Shown here: in pieces, positions 1 through 8,975 of the stretch | Numbering within the stretch: position 1 is the first letter of the stretch | How the letters are laid out: every line of letters starts with the position of its first letter | Assembly (NCBI GenBank): GCA_030611665.1 | Contig: JAUWPI010000004.1 | Span: 1-41,617 of the forward strand | Origin: Candidatus Heimdallarchaeota archaeon | GTDB taxonomy: Archaea; Asgardarchaeota; Heimdallarchaeia; Heimdallarchaeales; Heimdallarchaeaceae | Length of the DNA stretch: 41,617 bases | Direction of reading: 5' to 3' | Position numbers and translations under genes: made by a program | The notes under the pieces: model-generated | What the model was told of the DNA's origin: nothing | Seen by the model: the letters and a program-made list of their open reading frames with translations, nothing else | The model's database searches: none

Positions 1-52
1 CTTTGGCAATTTTAACCAAGTTTCATAACGTGCGTAAGCATCCTTGAAAAGA

Positions 53-106
53 TGTGGACGGGGTAGGAGGGGATGTGACGTCCCCATGATGTGCCCCATG
101 CACTTC
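53..106. other. GC-rich hairpin-forming island
   Basis: This short block is strikingly G/C-rich in an AT-rich window. It contains GGGGA and TCCCC arms around a 7-base loop (GGGGATGTGACGTCCCC). These are flanked by a weaker outer pairing of GTGGACGGGG with CCCCATGCAC, so a two-level stem is possible. No ORF covers it and it does not match any RNA family I recognise (not tRNA, 5S or SRP RNA). It may be the end of a structured RNA that begins outside the window, or a terminator hairpin for an unseen gene. Nothing else can be assigned in bases 1-150. Confidence 0.3.
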
Positions 107-149
107 TAAAGAATTTGTAAAAAAATTCATGTCATAAACGATTCCTAAT

Positions 150-184
150 ATGTAAAAGGATAAAGAGAAAGAGAAAGAGAAATA
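150..184 (-). terminator. Pyrimidine-tract terminator after the metallopeptidase
   Basis: Read on the minus strand, the stop codon is followed at once by TTTCTCTTTCTCTTTCTCTTTATCCTTTT. This hexamer-repeat pyrimidine tract (GAGAAA x3 on the plus strand) is rich in U runs. Archaeal RNA polymerase terminates on U-rich tracts without a hairpin, so this is a plausible terminator for the peptidase gene. Confidence 0.5.
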
Positions 185-2404
185 TTAACTAATTCTTTTT
201 TTTCTCTTGATGAAAATTAAAACACTTAGAGAAGCTACGAGGATTATAGGGAGGAAGGGGTAGGCTATTGAACTAGTAGGAGTAGAAATTTCTCCTTCTA
301 ATTGAAAATGTTCAGATTCAGAAGATCTTACAGTCCTTCCTGCATATTTGAAACTGACTTTGATATAATGTTCTCCATTGTATTCATTCATTAGAAGCAA
401 ATCGCTTTCCCAACTATTAGATGAAGAACTATAAGATATATCGAAAATACCTACAGGTGTATCAGTAACATCATATAGTAAAACATAGGTTTCTACAACT
501 TCTGTAAAGGTTTCCCAGCCACCGAGCTGTGTATATGAAGAGTTTACAAAGACATAAAGTGCAGTATCATTGTATATCGACAAAGTGGGTTCTTCAACTG
601 TTAAGATATGTGCTATATTTATTGAGGATAACTCCAGCTCACCATATTGACTAGAACCAGAAGCAACAATCGAGATAGCATAATCACCTTCAAAGAAATA
701 TATTAAGTTTTCATAGACATTCCATTTATCTGAAGGATCATAACTCAATTCAAGGTTTTCAGTTGTTAAAGATGAACCACTTTTTTCGAATTGAGCATAG
801 ACAGAAATTCCACTTACATCTGTTACTTCAGTGCTGTTCTCATCCTCAATGTAAATATCATATAAGGAGAAATCCCAGCTGTTACTTTGGTAGTTTAACG
901 TTCCAGTTGTGATGGTTAAAGGCTTACCAGGGATATAAATATAATCAAGACTATCTGTATAACCTAAACCAAACTGACTGGTGTCTGCTAGAGGAATTGA
1001 TGGAGTTGTACTTGTAACTATACTAGTTATAATATAGACAGTATCCACCAAAGTTCCATTTATCAGGACACTTATATCAGTATCAAGAATTTTCTGTGAT
1101 ATGGACCAACCATTTATATCATGAACCGCAACAGAGATAGCAAGTGAGTAAGAACCAGGAGGAGTGATTTCTAATAACATAAAATCACCTGGAGATACAA
1201 GTTTAGTAACATACATCCCATAAAAACGATTTAATCGGTCAGTTTTAGTATTAGGAAAAATGGAAATCAGTTCATAATCTATACTTATATCAAGATTTTC
1301 GAAACCATAGAGCCCGTTACCGAATGAGGGATCATCCACCATTAGAGCAGTTACCCAATTAAGATAAAGTTCATTGAAATCTATCGAAAAGCCTAGATCA
1401 TTTAAAGTATTCTCAATACCTAATGGTCCACCAAATGTTTCTGAAACTAAGTTACGAATAGCCTCTGATCCATATTTTTCAGCAAGATAAAAGATGAACA
1501 TATATGCTCCCCCATAGTCAGATCTTACGTTCTCCGAATTCTCATGGTCATTATAATTCCAGTAAAGTAAGGAATCTTCAGGATTGTGTTGGAAATAATC
1601 TCGAGCGAACTCTGTTAGATTTGTAGTTAAAGCATAACCATTCAAATAAGCTGAATATTCTGCACAACCTTCGTCTACCCACCAATATTCGTCAGGGTCA
1701 TAATTATAGTGTATTAAATGTTGAAACTCATGAGCTAATACGCTATAACGGTTATAATCATAATCAACATAAACCATTTCTCGAGTATTGGAGGTTCCAC
1801 CTGATCTTTCATTATTGGGATCAAAATATCCAGCAACACCTGCAGCGTCATCCAAGTCTGCTAGAAGTATGGTAACGTGGGGATCATCGTCTATGTCACC
1901 TAGGTACCCATCAGGATCACCAAAATAAAATAGATTATTTGGATAAATTTTATTTTCAAACTCATCTCTCCATTCTTCAGCTCGAGTTCTTGCATTAGCA
2001 GTTCCCACTGAACTTATAACACTACCAGCAACATAGATGTAAGAATTTGCACCTATTGCCAACAGAGTAGCGCTTATTTGGCTGTAAGTAACTGTGAAGA
2101 AATCAGTAACCATCCAGAAGATTTGCACTTCATCGATAATAACATCACGTTTTATAGTATCTATACTAACTTCAGTATCAGAAGGTGGGTTATTCTCGTT
2201 TTCCAAATTCTCTATTAGTTTTAATACTTGAGTAGGATTAATTGAATCCTCTTTGAGCATCGCTTGTACTCTAGGATCTTTGATAATTTCAGCACGCATA
2301 TTCACATCAGTATCTTGATCAAATGACAGTGCATTTGTAGAAACCAAAGGAATGAATAGCAATGCACACAGTAGGAAGAAAGATACCTTTAGTTTTTTTG
2401 ACAT
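185..2404 (-). CDS. Secreted, membrane-anchored zinc metallopeptidase (M30/M6-like)
   Basis: An extracellular gluzincin-type protease. The N-terminus is a clear signal peptide (KK then a hydrophobic run ending near Ala26). The zinc motif HEFQH lies at about residues 226-230, followed by WWVDEGCAEYSA, whose Glu would be the third zinc ligand; this arrangement recalls hyicolysin-like M30 and immune-inhibitor M6 peptidases. After the catalytic domain come about 350 residues of beta-rich, Ser/Thr-rich sequence, then a Ser/Thr-Pro linker and one membrane helix ending in KRKKR, which would hold the enzyme outside the cell. The track starts at TTG 2407, but ATG 2404 is preferred because GAGGT sits 7 bases upstream. 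It follows the small membrane-protein genes at a 77-base gap containing TATA-like sequences, so it may have its own promoter. Substrate unknown. Confidence 0.75.
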   Translation of the reverse strand: MSKKLKVSFFLLCALLFIPLVSTNALSFDQDTDVNMRAEIIKDPRVQAMLKEDSINPTQVLKLIENLENENNPPSDTEVSIDTIKRDVIIDEVQIFWMVTDFFTVTYSQISATLLAIGANSYIYVAGSVISSVGTANARTRAEEWRDEFENKIYPNNLFYFGDPDGYLGDIDDDPHVTILLADLDDAAGVAGYFDPNNERSGGTSNTREMVYVDYDYNRYSVLAHEFQHLIHYNYDPDEYWWVDEGCAEYSAYLNGYALTTNLTEFARDYFQHNPEDSLLYWNYNDHENSENVRSDYGGAYMFIFYLAEKYGSEAIRNLVSETFGGPLGIENTLNDLGFSIDFNELYLNWVTALMVDDPSFGNGLYGFENLDISIDYELISIFPNTKTDRLNRFYGMYVTKLVSPGDFMLLEITPPGSYSLAISVAVHDINGWSISQKILDTDISVLINGTLVDTVYIITSIVTSTTPSIPLADTSQFGLGYTDSLDYIYIPGKPLTITTGTLNYQSNSWDFSLYDIYIEDENSTEVTDVSGISVYAQFEKSGSSLTTENLELSYDPSDKWNVYENLIYFFEGDYAISIVASGSSQYGELELSSINIAHILTVEEPTLSIYNDTALYVFVNSSYTQLGGWETFTEVVETYVLLYDVTDTPVGIFDISYSSSSNSWESDLLLMNEYNGEHYIKVSFKYAGRTVRSSESEHFQLEGEISTPTSSIAYPFLPIILVASLSVLIFIKRKKRIS

Positions 2405-2481
2405 CAACTAGACCTCATCTCTTAGAGTATAAAGATTATGTACTAATAAAAATGTTGACAAACTAGCAATTCATGAAACTG

Positions 2482-3249
2482 TTAAAAAGGAACGTCTGTT
2501 ATCAACATAATAATTTGTGTAACTAATGCATTAACTGCTAAAAGGACTATTGCAAGAGTTATAAATTGTAATGAAACAAAGTTTCTTCTTGCATGACTAG
2601 TAGCTGCTTTCATTTCTTTACCCCAATAAGTATCATCTTCTCTCTTGAATTCCCAATATTCAATATAGTCTTCTTCATCAGATTCTGGGTCACATATAAT
2701 ACGTATTTTATCCGAAACGTCTTTACCATTTTTCCTTAATGCTGAAACTTCTATAAGCATTGTAACAGCTTTCTTAGGAGGTGATTTGAAAATTTTAGGG
2801 ACAATGATTTGACTAGTAGTTTCATCAAATTGTCCCTTAATTTCCTTCTCATTTATTACTATGTTTATTGAAGTGGGATCAATATCTGATGGATCGTATT
2901 TAATCCTTATTTGAAAATTAGCAGGAGTTACAGCTTGATCATCTGGTTCTATTATTCTCATCTTCGGTGGGATATTGTATCTACTTAAACCACCCATGCA
3001 ACCGCCTAATATCAAAAACACAGCAGGGATAATTTGCAATATCCATTGGAAGAAAAATGAACCTAAAAATGGTGTAAATAATAATAGAAGAACCCACACT
3101 AGAAAACTTGGAATTAGGATTATTAATCCCCATTTAAGGCAGAAAAAAGTTATTAGTTTAATTTTTTCCTTGTTTGATAAACTGAAATAATCTATTTTCT
3201 TTTTGTCCTTCTTTCTTAGCTTAAGCTTTTCCAACTGCAATTTCATCAT
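2482..3249 (-). CDS. Membrane protein with extracytoplasmic beta-sandwich-like domain, unknown
   Basis: No family recognised. The N-terminus is strongly basic and cytoplasmic. Two adjacent hydrophobic helices follow (about residues 36-60 and 64-84), then a soluble section of about 130 residues with the pattern of an Ig-like or fibronectin-like beta sandwich (PPKMRIIEPDDQAV..., DPTSINIVINEKEI), and a C-terminal membrane helix (about 228-250). The ATG overlaps the stop of the 99-aa gene in a TAATG arrangement, so translation of the two is probably coupled. It lies in line with the ABC/FtsX genes, which suggests an accessory role in that envelope system. This is inference from position only. Confidence 0.6.
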   Translation of the reverse strand: MMKLQLEKLKLRKKDKKKIDYFSLSNKEKIKLITFFCLKWGLIILIPSFLVWVLLLLFTPFLGSFFFQWILQIIPAVFLILGGCMGGLSRYNIPPKMRIIEPDDQAVTPANFQIRIKYDPSDIDPTSINIVINEKEIKGQFDETTSQIIVPKIFKSPPKKAVTMLIEVSALRKNGKDVSDKIRIICDPESDEEDYIEYWEFKREDDTYWGKEMKAATSHARRNFVSLQFITLAIVLLAVNALVTQIIMLITDVPF

Positions 3250-3548
3250 TAATCACTTACAATATATTTGAAAAGGGCAAAGGAGTAATAAAACATTAAT
3301 AGCGTTATATGAATTCCTAAGAAGGACCACACAGATATTAGCTCTTCCTCAAAACCCAAAATTACAACAGCATTAGGATTTAATGAGTAGACAAGCAATG
3401 TCACTGCCCCAACAAGTAATGCTACACTAAAAGCTAGCGCTGCCATCATTTTTAAAATGATAAAACTGAATAATGAATCAGGTTTTTGCTTGGATTCAGG
3501 AGGTTTCTCTATTTCTGGAGGTCTTACGCCTACAATTGGTCTTTTCAC
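3249..3548 (-). CDS. Small two-helix membrane protein, unknown
   Basis: A 99-aa protein with a proline- and charge-rich N-terminal tail of about 28 residues and two membrane helices (about 29-55 and 70-95). No family recognised. The start is GTG; a TATATAAC box lies about 30 bases upstream, so this gene and the next may be transcribed from their own promoter as well as by readthrough from the ABC transporter genes. Its stop codon shares a base with the start of the 255-aa membrane protein. The pairing suggests the two products act together, perhaps with the FtsX permease. Confidence 0.6.
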   Translation of the reverse strand: MKRPIVGVRPPEIEKPPESKQKPDSLFSFIILKMMAALAFSVALLVGAVTLLVYSLNPNAVVILGFEEELISVWSFLGIHITLLMFYYSFALFKYIVSD

Positions 3549-3612
3549 TTCAATCTAAACTCTTTATTTTCAATCTTGTTGTTATATATTTCGATTTCTA
3601 TAATTGTAAGGG

Positions 3613-4494
3613 TTAATCTTTCTTCATTTTTTTGTTAGAAACAGAATCACCATTTTGTGATAGAATTATCCTTCCATCCTCTTCAGAGATAGCAATTTTC
3701 TGTTGGACTTCTAATTTTTCAAGTATATGTCTTGGTAACTGGAGTCCCCCATATCTGTCAAGGTATACTTGATGTATGTCACTAATAGTTTTTAGATCTG
3801 CAGTAGGAGAATATCCGGATATCCTTCCATCGACAATTTGGATCAATCTATCCGTCGCCTTAGCTACATCAAAATCATGCGTAACCATTATGGCCGTGAT
3901 TCCTCGAGTATCATTAAGGTGCTTAAAGTAGCGAAGTAACTCTCCTGCTGTTTTTGAGTCTAATTCACCTGTTGGCTCATCAGCTAGAAGTAGTAAAGGT
4001 TTGTGTGCTAACGCACAAGCAAGGCCCACTCTTTGGACTTCACCACCGGAAAGCTGTTTGGGTTTATGATTCATTCTATGATCCATGCCAACTTCTGCAA
4101 GCATTTCCTTAGCTTCCTTTCTTCTCTGTTCTCTAGGAATTCCTAGAAGACGCAATGGAATTTCAACATTCTCAAGAGCAGAAATTTCCCAAATTAAGTT
4201 TCTGTTAGGGATTTGCCACAAAGTACCAACGCTGAAACGTCTGTAAATACTTCTGTCTGTCTCTGTATATTGATCTAATCTAAAATCACCTACTCTTAAG
4301 TATCCAGCAGAAGGTTCAGTCATACCTGCTAGCAGTAGCAGAAGCGTTGTTTTTCCGCTTCCTGATGGTCCAATTATTGAGATAAATTCACCTTGCTCAA
4401 TATTAAGTTCTACTCCTCTTAAAGCTGGGACTCTCAAATTTGATTCTTTGGGATGGTAAATTTTGATTAAGTCTCGTATTTCTATGAACGACAT
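3613..4494 (-). CDS. ABC transporter ATP-binding protein, MacB/LolD/FtsE class
   Basis: The ATPase of a mechanotransmission-type ABC system. It has Walker A GPSGSGKT (residues 42-49), a Q-loop at WQ near residue 90, signature LSGGEVQRVGLA near 150, Walker B LLLLADEPTGELD near 170, and the switch His in VTHD near 204. The TGELDSKT stretch after Walker B is typical of LolD/MacB ATPases. The C-terminal extension of about 50 residues is unassigned. ATG 4494 follows GGTGAT. The gene starts 8 bases after the FtsX permease stop, so the two form a transcriptional unit and almost certainly one transporter. Such systems extract lipids or lipoproteins, or transmit force to envelope enzymes; the substrate here is unknown. 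Confidence 0.92.
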   Translation of the reverse strand: MSFIEIRDLIKIYHPKESNLRVPALRGVELNIEQGEFISIIGPSGSGKTTLLLLLAGMTEPSAGYLRVGDFRLDQYTETDRSIYRRFSVGTLWQIPNRNLIWEISALENVEIPLRLLGIPREQRRKEAKEMLAEVGMDHRMNHKPKQLSGGEVQRVGLACALAHKPLLLLADEPTGELDSKTAGELLRYFKHLNDTRGITAIMVTHDFDVAKATDRLIQIVDGRISGYSPTADLKTISDIHQVYLDRYGGLQLPRHILEKLEVQQKIAISEEDGRIILSQNGDSVSNKKMKKD

Positions 4495-4502
4495 ATTATC
4501 AC

Positions 4503-7500
4503 CTAGGCTGATTGCCTCAACTCCGTTCCAATTTCCTCCTTAGAAGAACTAAATGTTGGAATAGTAGCTCCTATGAATGCAGTAAGTAGTAAGGCACCAG
4601 TTGCTATTAAGAGCTGTACGACTGGGAATGCCATCGAATATGGGGGGATTGTTCGATTAATTGTTAATACTCCCATAAGCATTGTTGATGTTATATAGCC
4701 TACTACTAAACCACAAATTGTAGTAAACAATAAAAGGACAATATAAACAGCTAAGTAGTATTTGAGCAGCTGATTCGTTGAAATACCAATGGCTTTCATT
4801 GTTGCTAACTCTCTAGCTTTGTCTATTAATTGAATAGATGCAAATAATGCAAGAATGATGACATTTATTGCAAATGACATGATTAATGTGGAATTAATTG
4901 CGGAAAAGAGAATAGACGAACGAGGACTATCTGGTCGGACAAATATTTCATCTTCTACATTCGATACAGTTCCACCAGTAAGTGAAAGAACTCTTTCAGT
5001 AACATCAGCAAGTGCATAACTTGAATTACCATTTATGAACAGATAATCAATTACATCAAATGGTGCTAGCTGAATATAATTCATAAACTCGATACTTGCA
5101 ACAAAATGATAGAAGATTGATCTAACATTTCCCAAGTTTAATTCATTAACAAGTACTGGCCAATAATTATAACTGTCGACAACTGAAACAGATATATTTT
5201 CATAGAAAAAGGGAGAGCCAATTATTTCCCTCATACTCTCATTATAAGCTCTATATGTGATACTAATTTCATCTCCAATTTTTTGATTTAACGTATCAAG
5301 CTCATCCTTTTGCACAAGAACTTTAAGAGGATTATCCAATTGAGCAATTAAATCTCCTAAAGGTTTACTAGCGAAGTCTTTTCTAAAAAAAGCCGTCTTT
5401 TCATATTCCGTTGCATTTATCGTTAGGACAGAATACGTTATGGAAAGATCTCCTTGAACATCTCTAAGATTAACAAATCGCACAATAGTTGATGATTCAA
5501 CTTCAGGAAGAGCATCAACCTCACCTTTCAGATATGTATTATCAATAGGAAAACCACGAATAACTATATCTGCTCCTAAATCGTAGTATGCACCTTCTGT
5601 ATTATAGTTTTGATAAGTTGATGGGATAACTATGGAACTAACTACCAAGGAGAAAGATAGAGTCAAGATAATTGATGATCTAACAAAACTTTTCTGGTAT
5701 CTTGAGATTTCTCTTACACTTAGAGAGATGATATCGGCTTTAAAAAAAGTACTTATTTTCACAATAATCTTAGAGAATAATGGAAGTAATCGTTGCATGA
5801 AGAGTATTGAGCCAAACAGTACTAGAATTGTTGCTGGAATGCCTACATATTTTGCTGTCAAATCTTGAAAGTCTGTTAAATTTGGCAACTTGTAAATAAT
5901 CCATATTACGACACCAAATACAATCAATATTATATCAACAAAATATTTGTAGTATTTCGGAAGAGATTTCTCAACTCGTCCATAATCATCTATACTTCTC
6001 TTTTTTAGAAGTGTAATCGTGTTTAATATTTGAATTAATAGAATCACCCCTATACTACCTATCAAAGCTACATAAACAGAAGATAAATCAATTTGAAGTG
6101 GAATAGTTGTATTTGAAAATGTTAAAAATCCTGAACTTTTTGTAAGGATAGCTGAAATGGGAACTCCCACTAGAACGCCAAATACTAAGGATATTCCACC
6201 AATTATCACTGATTCCAATGCTAAATATGAACCTATTTCGCTTCGTTTCGCTCCCCTTTCTGTAAGAATTGTAAGTTGTTGATCACGTTTCTTCCTTACT
6301 AAATTAGCTGCATATAAAGTAAGAATGATAGTTAAAGCAATAATTGGTGATAAGAAGGAATACATAAATGTTTGATACAGATTATATTCACTCTGGAAAT
6401 TTTCTAATAAATCAACTAAATAAGAATTAATTCTAACCATTGTGTAGGATCCAAGTAGTAAATACCATTCTTTCAACTCCACACCAATTAATTTGATCGT
6501 ATTAATTTCATCATCTAAATGAAATGCATCAATTGCTGTAACGTCATAAAACAAGTCCTCGTTAATGGTAGCTAGACCATAAGTCATTACAATTGATTGA
6601 AGAATTTCAGCTCCCTCTATCCACCATGTTACCGCTGCTGCTCGCACATCTAGTTCTAAAATGTATTCCAGAGGGATCCCTACATTAGATCCCAGAACAT
6701 TATAATCAGTTATTTCATCTAAGAAAACTATGCCTGATACATTTACTGTAGTATAAGCATCAGGAACATGCAGAGAAGCATCTTTTGTAAGTGAAATTGG
6801 GATGTATAAATTCATTGAACTATTTACACGAATAGAAGAATGATTATAATAATCGTAAGAAACAACTGCTAATATTTCATAAGGATTTTCAGGAGCTCTG
6901 CCTATAGCAATATTATTTGAGAGATAAGTTCTTAATTTGCCTTCCGTACCTATCAAAGGTATATTTGGTAAAATTGTTTCATTCGTAATTGGATCAAACG
7001 TTCGCGTGAACATACCTCTCTTGAAGAACAAATCTCTCTGTAAAACTCGGTCTGACATATTTATGTAATTTAGAGCAATATCAGCAATTCTATCAAAATT
7101 ATTGTATTGATGGAAACTTTGTTGTATGAATGTTGACTCTACTTGAACTTGAATGTATGTCCTTGGTTCGTCAGCGAGAAATAAGTTGAAAGCTTGAAAT
7201 TGATAAGAATAAACAAAGAACACATATTGTGTGATGACAGCAACTGCTAAAGTGATACCAATCGCTGAAATTAACCCGTATTTCCAACCCGCTTTAAACA
7301 AAGGCTTGAATAGATGCAAACCAGGAAGGAAAATCAATAGAATGAGGTCAAAGATTGGGAGAAGGAATATTGCTATTGGGACAACAATTAAGCTTAGAAT
7401 TTTCCAGAAAATATTGAATGGATCTTCTTCTGCCTTCTTTGAGAAAGAAGTAATAAAACTGAAATATGTCCGCGTTATAATGAAAAGATTTTGAACTACA

Positions 7501-7538
7501 GGATTACGGGAAACACTTTTCTGTGAACTGTTATTCAT
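4503..7538 (-). CDS. FtsX-type ABC permease with two FtsX lobes
   Basis: A large permease partner of the downstream ATPase. After a soluble N-terminus come hydrophobic segments (KILSLIVVPIAIFLLPIFDL and a later helix ending in VVFFVYSYQF-like sequence), a large extracytoplasmic domain, and a first FtsX core containing LIRKKRDQQLTILTERGAKR-like coupling sequence. A middle membrane segment, a second extracytoplasmic domain and a second FtsX core (DKARELATMKAIGIS) near the C-terminus follow. The two lobes resemble the duplicated FtsX proteins of archaea and Gram-positives. The ORF track starts at 7670, but the first 44 residues would lie in the divergent promoter region. ATG 7538 (MNNSSQ...) gives a more natural N-terminus, though it lacks a strong Shine-Dalgarno. 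Confidence 0.85.
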   Translation of the reverse strand: MNNSSQKSVSRNPVVQNLFIITRTYFSFITSFSKKAEEDPFNIFWKILSLIVVPIAIFLLPIFDLILLIFLPGLHLFKPLFKAGWKYGLISAIGITLAVAVITQYVFFVYSYQFQAFNLFLADEPRTYIQVQVESTFIQQSFHQYNNFDRIADIALNYINMSDRVLQRDLFFKRGMFTRTFDPITNETILPNIPLIGTEGKLRTYLSNNIAIGRAPENPYEILAVVSYDYYNHSSIRVNSSMNLYIPISLTKDASLHVPDAYTTVNVSGIVFLDEITDYNVLGSNVGIPLEYILELDVRAAAVTWWIEGAEILQSIVMTYGLATINEDLFYDVTAIDAFHLDDEINTIKLIGVELKEWYLLLGSYTMVRINSYLVDLLENFQSEYNLYQTFMYSFLSPIIALTIILTLYAANLVRKKRDQQLTILTERGAKRSEIGSYLALESVIIGGISLVFGVLVGVPISAILTKSSGFLTFSNTTIPLQIDLSSVYVALIGSIGVILLIQILNTITLLKKRSIDDYGRVEKSLPKYYKYFVDIILIVFGVVIWIIYKLPNLTDFQDLTAKYVGIPATILVLFGSILFMQRLLPLFSKIIVKISTFFKADIISLSVREISRYQKSFVRSSIILTLSFSLVVSSIVIPSTYQNYNTEGAYYDLGADIVIRGFPIDNTYLKGEVDALPEVESSTIVRFVNLRDVQGDLSITYSVLTINATEYEKTAFFRKDFASKPLGDLIAQLDNPLKVLVQKDELDTLNQKIGDEISITYRAYNESMREIIGSPFFYENISVSVVDSYNYWPVLVNELNLGNVRSIFYHFVASIEFMNYIQLAPFDVIDYLFINGNSSYALADVTERVLSLTGGTVSNVEDEIFVRPDSPRSSILFSAINSTLIMSFAINVIILALFASIQLIDKARELATMKAIGISTNQLLKYYLAVYIVLLLFTTICGLVVGYITSTMLMGVLTINRTIPPYSMAFPVVQLLIATGALLLTAFIGATIPTFSSSKEEIGTELRQSA

Positions 7539-7669
7539 TATCCGAAGGAACTTACAGACATCTATAAGCCTTTTTCTTTGTCCAGATGAATTGTCCTTAA
7601 CTTGTGCATTTTTATTCTCATTTAAAGGTGCTAAAAATACAAAAATGAAATATTTTCTTTTTGCCGACA

Positions 7670-7712
7670 ATTCGAATAATTCGAATGATACGAAAAGTTC
7701 AAATATTCGAAT
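7670..7712. promoter_or_regulatory. Cluster of three ATTCGAAT palindromes
   Basis: Perfect copies of the 8-base palindrome ATTCGAAT lie at 7670-7677, 7679-7686 and 7705-7712. The first two are 9 bases apart start to start; the third is 26 bases further on, close to a whole number of helical turns plus half. Degenerate relatives (ATACGAAA, GTTCAAAT, AGTTCAGA) fill the space between. The cluster sits between the divergent FtsX and AAA+/winged-helix genes, about 40 bases before the latter. This is the layout of a multi-site operator, possibly autoregulatory. Confidence 0.45.
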
Positions 7713-7751
7713 AGTTCAGATGTTGTCTGGATAATATTTGTTGTGGTGAAT

Positions 7752-8975
7752 ATGGACAAATTTGAAAGACTGGCACGTGAGGCAATCAAGGAAAGTGACA
7801 GCATTTCGTATACACCTCAAGATCCGTTTGTTTCTTTCGGATTTGAAATAAATCCGTTCTTAGAGATATCCCTAGCAGATCTGGAATCTGAAGTATTCAT
7901 TGAACCACGTTTCAAGCAAGTAATTCGCTACATCAACAAAGTCCATAATAGTTTCACACAGAGTTTAGAAAAAAATCGCAACAACAATGATGGGGTAATA
8001 ATGGATGGTGTTTTATTTGGTTCTAGTCAATCGGGCATTAGTACTTTGATATCTCTTGTTCATCAGTACATTGTTAAGACCTCCAAAAAGCTCCGAAACA
8101 CAGTTTTTATTGATGCTAAAGACCTAGTTGAATTTACCGATCAACAATATTCTATTGCTAAATCCATTCAAAATTTTAGAAACATACTTGGTGAATCTGA
8201 TTCAGGGGGGGAATCTCTATCACTCATTATTATTGACCACGCAGATTTCCTGGTTGAATTTTTTGAAGATTTCCGGTATGCAATGGAAAGAGATTTTCAA
8301 AACACGCCAATCGTTTTTATTTTCTCACATTCAGGATGGACTCGATTAAAGAATAGTTTGGCGTATTCTAATTATGATTTAATTAACCACATAGTTCCTA
8401 GTGAAAGAATTAATTCATTGACTGAAGAAGAGATCCTTGAAATTCTTGTTTTAAAGCTATCAAAGAACAAACAGGTGCAACGGCCATTCTCTTTTGAGAT
8501 TCTTATTGATATAGCTAACAAATCTAGTGGAAGTTTAATAAATGCCATTAAAATCTGTTCTAGAGTATGTGAAGATTGTTATTATAATGGTATAGACATT
8601 GCTTCAAAATCGCTTGTTAATGATGTTAGTTCATTTTTAGGTATAAATTTGAACAAAGATTTTTACGACCTTGTTACGCTTAATGATAATACTCAAACAT
8701 TCATTTTAGCTCTCATATCCATGAAATCTATTGCCTATGACCACGGTATTACTTATGATGACATTATTAATAACTTAGGTATTCAAAAAACATCTGCATC
8801 TCATCATCTTAAACAGTTGCAGGAGAAGCGTTATCTACTTAAAAAGACCGTTAGCAGAAAAGCTCACTATCGTTTAAGAGAAGAGCTAAAAACAGCCGCA
8901 GATGCACATTTGATTACTCGTTTTGAACAGAAAGAGGTTCATGTTAGTCTTGAAAACATTGTTGATTTAATTTAG
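7752..8975 (+). CDS. Degenerate AAA+ (Orc1/Cdc6- or ExeA-like) protein with C-terminal winged helix
   Basis: The protein has the outline of an AAA+ DNA-binding ATPase. It has an N-terminal FGFEINPF segment, a P-loop-like GSSQSGIST (residues 90-98), a Walker B-like LSLIIIDHAD, a sensor-1-like VFIFSHSGW, and a helical lid with SGSLINAIKI. A C-terminal winged helix carries KTSASHHLKQLQEKRYL. The invariant Walker A Lys is Ile96 and the Walker B acidic pair reads Asp-His, so nucleotide hydrolysis is doubtful and the protein is more likely a DNA-binding regulator. Possible starts are GTG 7743, GTG 7746 and ATG 7752; ATG was chosen although GGTG is very close. The stop overlaps the stop of the opposing NYN gene. 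The ATTCGAAT cluster is immediately upstream. Confidence 0.7.
   Translation: MDKFERLAREAIKESDSISYTPQDPFVSFGFEINPFLEISLADLESEVFIEPRFKQVIRYINKVHNSFTQSLEKNRNNNDGVIMDGVLFGSSQSGISTLISLVHQYIVKTSKKLRNTVFIDAKDLVEFTDQQYSIAKSIQNFRNILGESDSGGESLSLIIIDHADFLVEFFEDFRYAMERDFQNTPIVFIFSHSGWTRLKNSLAYSNYDLINHIVPSERINSLTEEEILEILVLKLSKNKQVQRPFSFEILIDIANKSSGSLINAIKICSRVCEDCYYNGIDIASKSLVNDVSSFLGINLNKDFYDLVTLNDNTQTFILALISMKSIAYDHGITYDDIINNLGIQKTSASHHLKQLQEKRYLLKKTVSRKAHYRLREELKTAADAHLITRFEQKEVHVSLENIVDLI

Noticed and set aside
155-182. GAGAAA tandem repeat as a microsatellite or repeat array
   Set aside because: Only about three copies, and its position right after a stop codon makes a pyrimidine-tract terminator more likely.
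7539-7670. N-terminal 44 residues of the track FtsX ORF
   Set aside because: They fall in the divergent promoter region, and ATG 7538 gives a more natural N-terminus.
7670-7752. Replication origin next to an Orc1/Cdc6-like gene
   Set aside because: The layout is suggestive, but the repeats do not resemble ORB elements, the protein lacks a working Walker A and no long AT-only unwinding region stands out; an operator is simpler.
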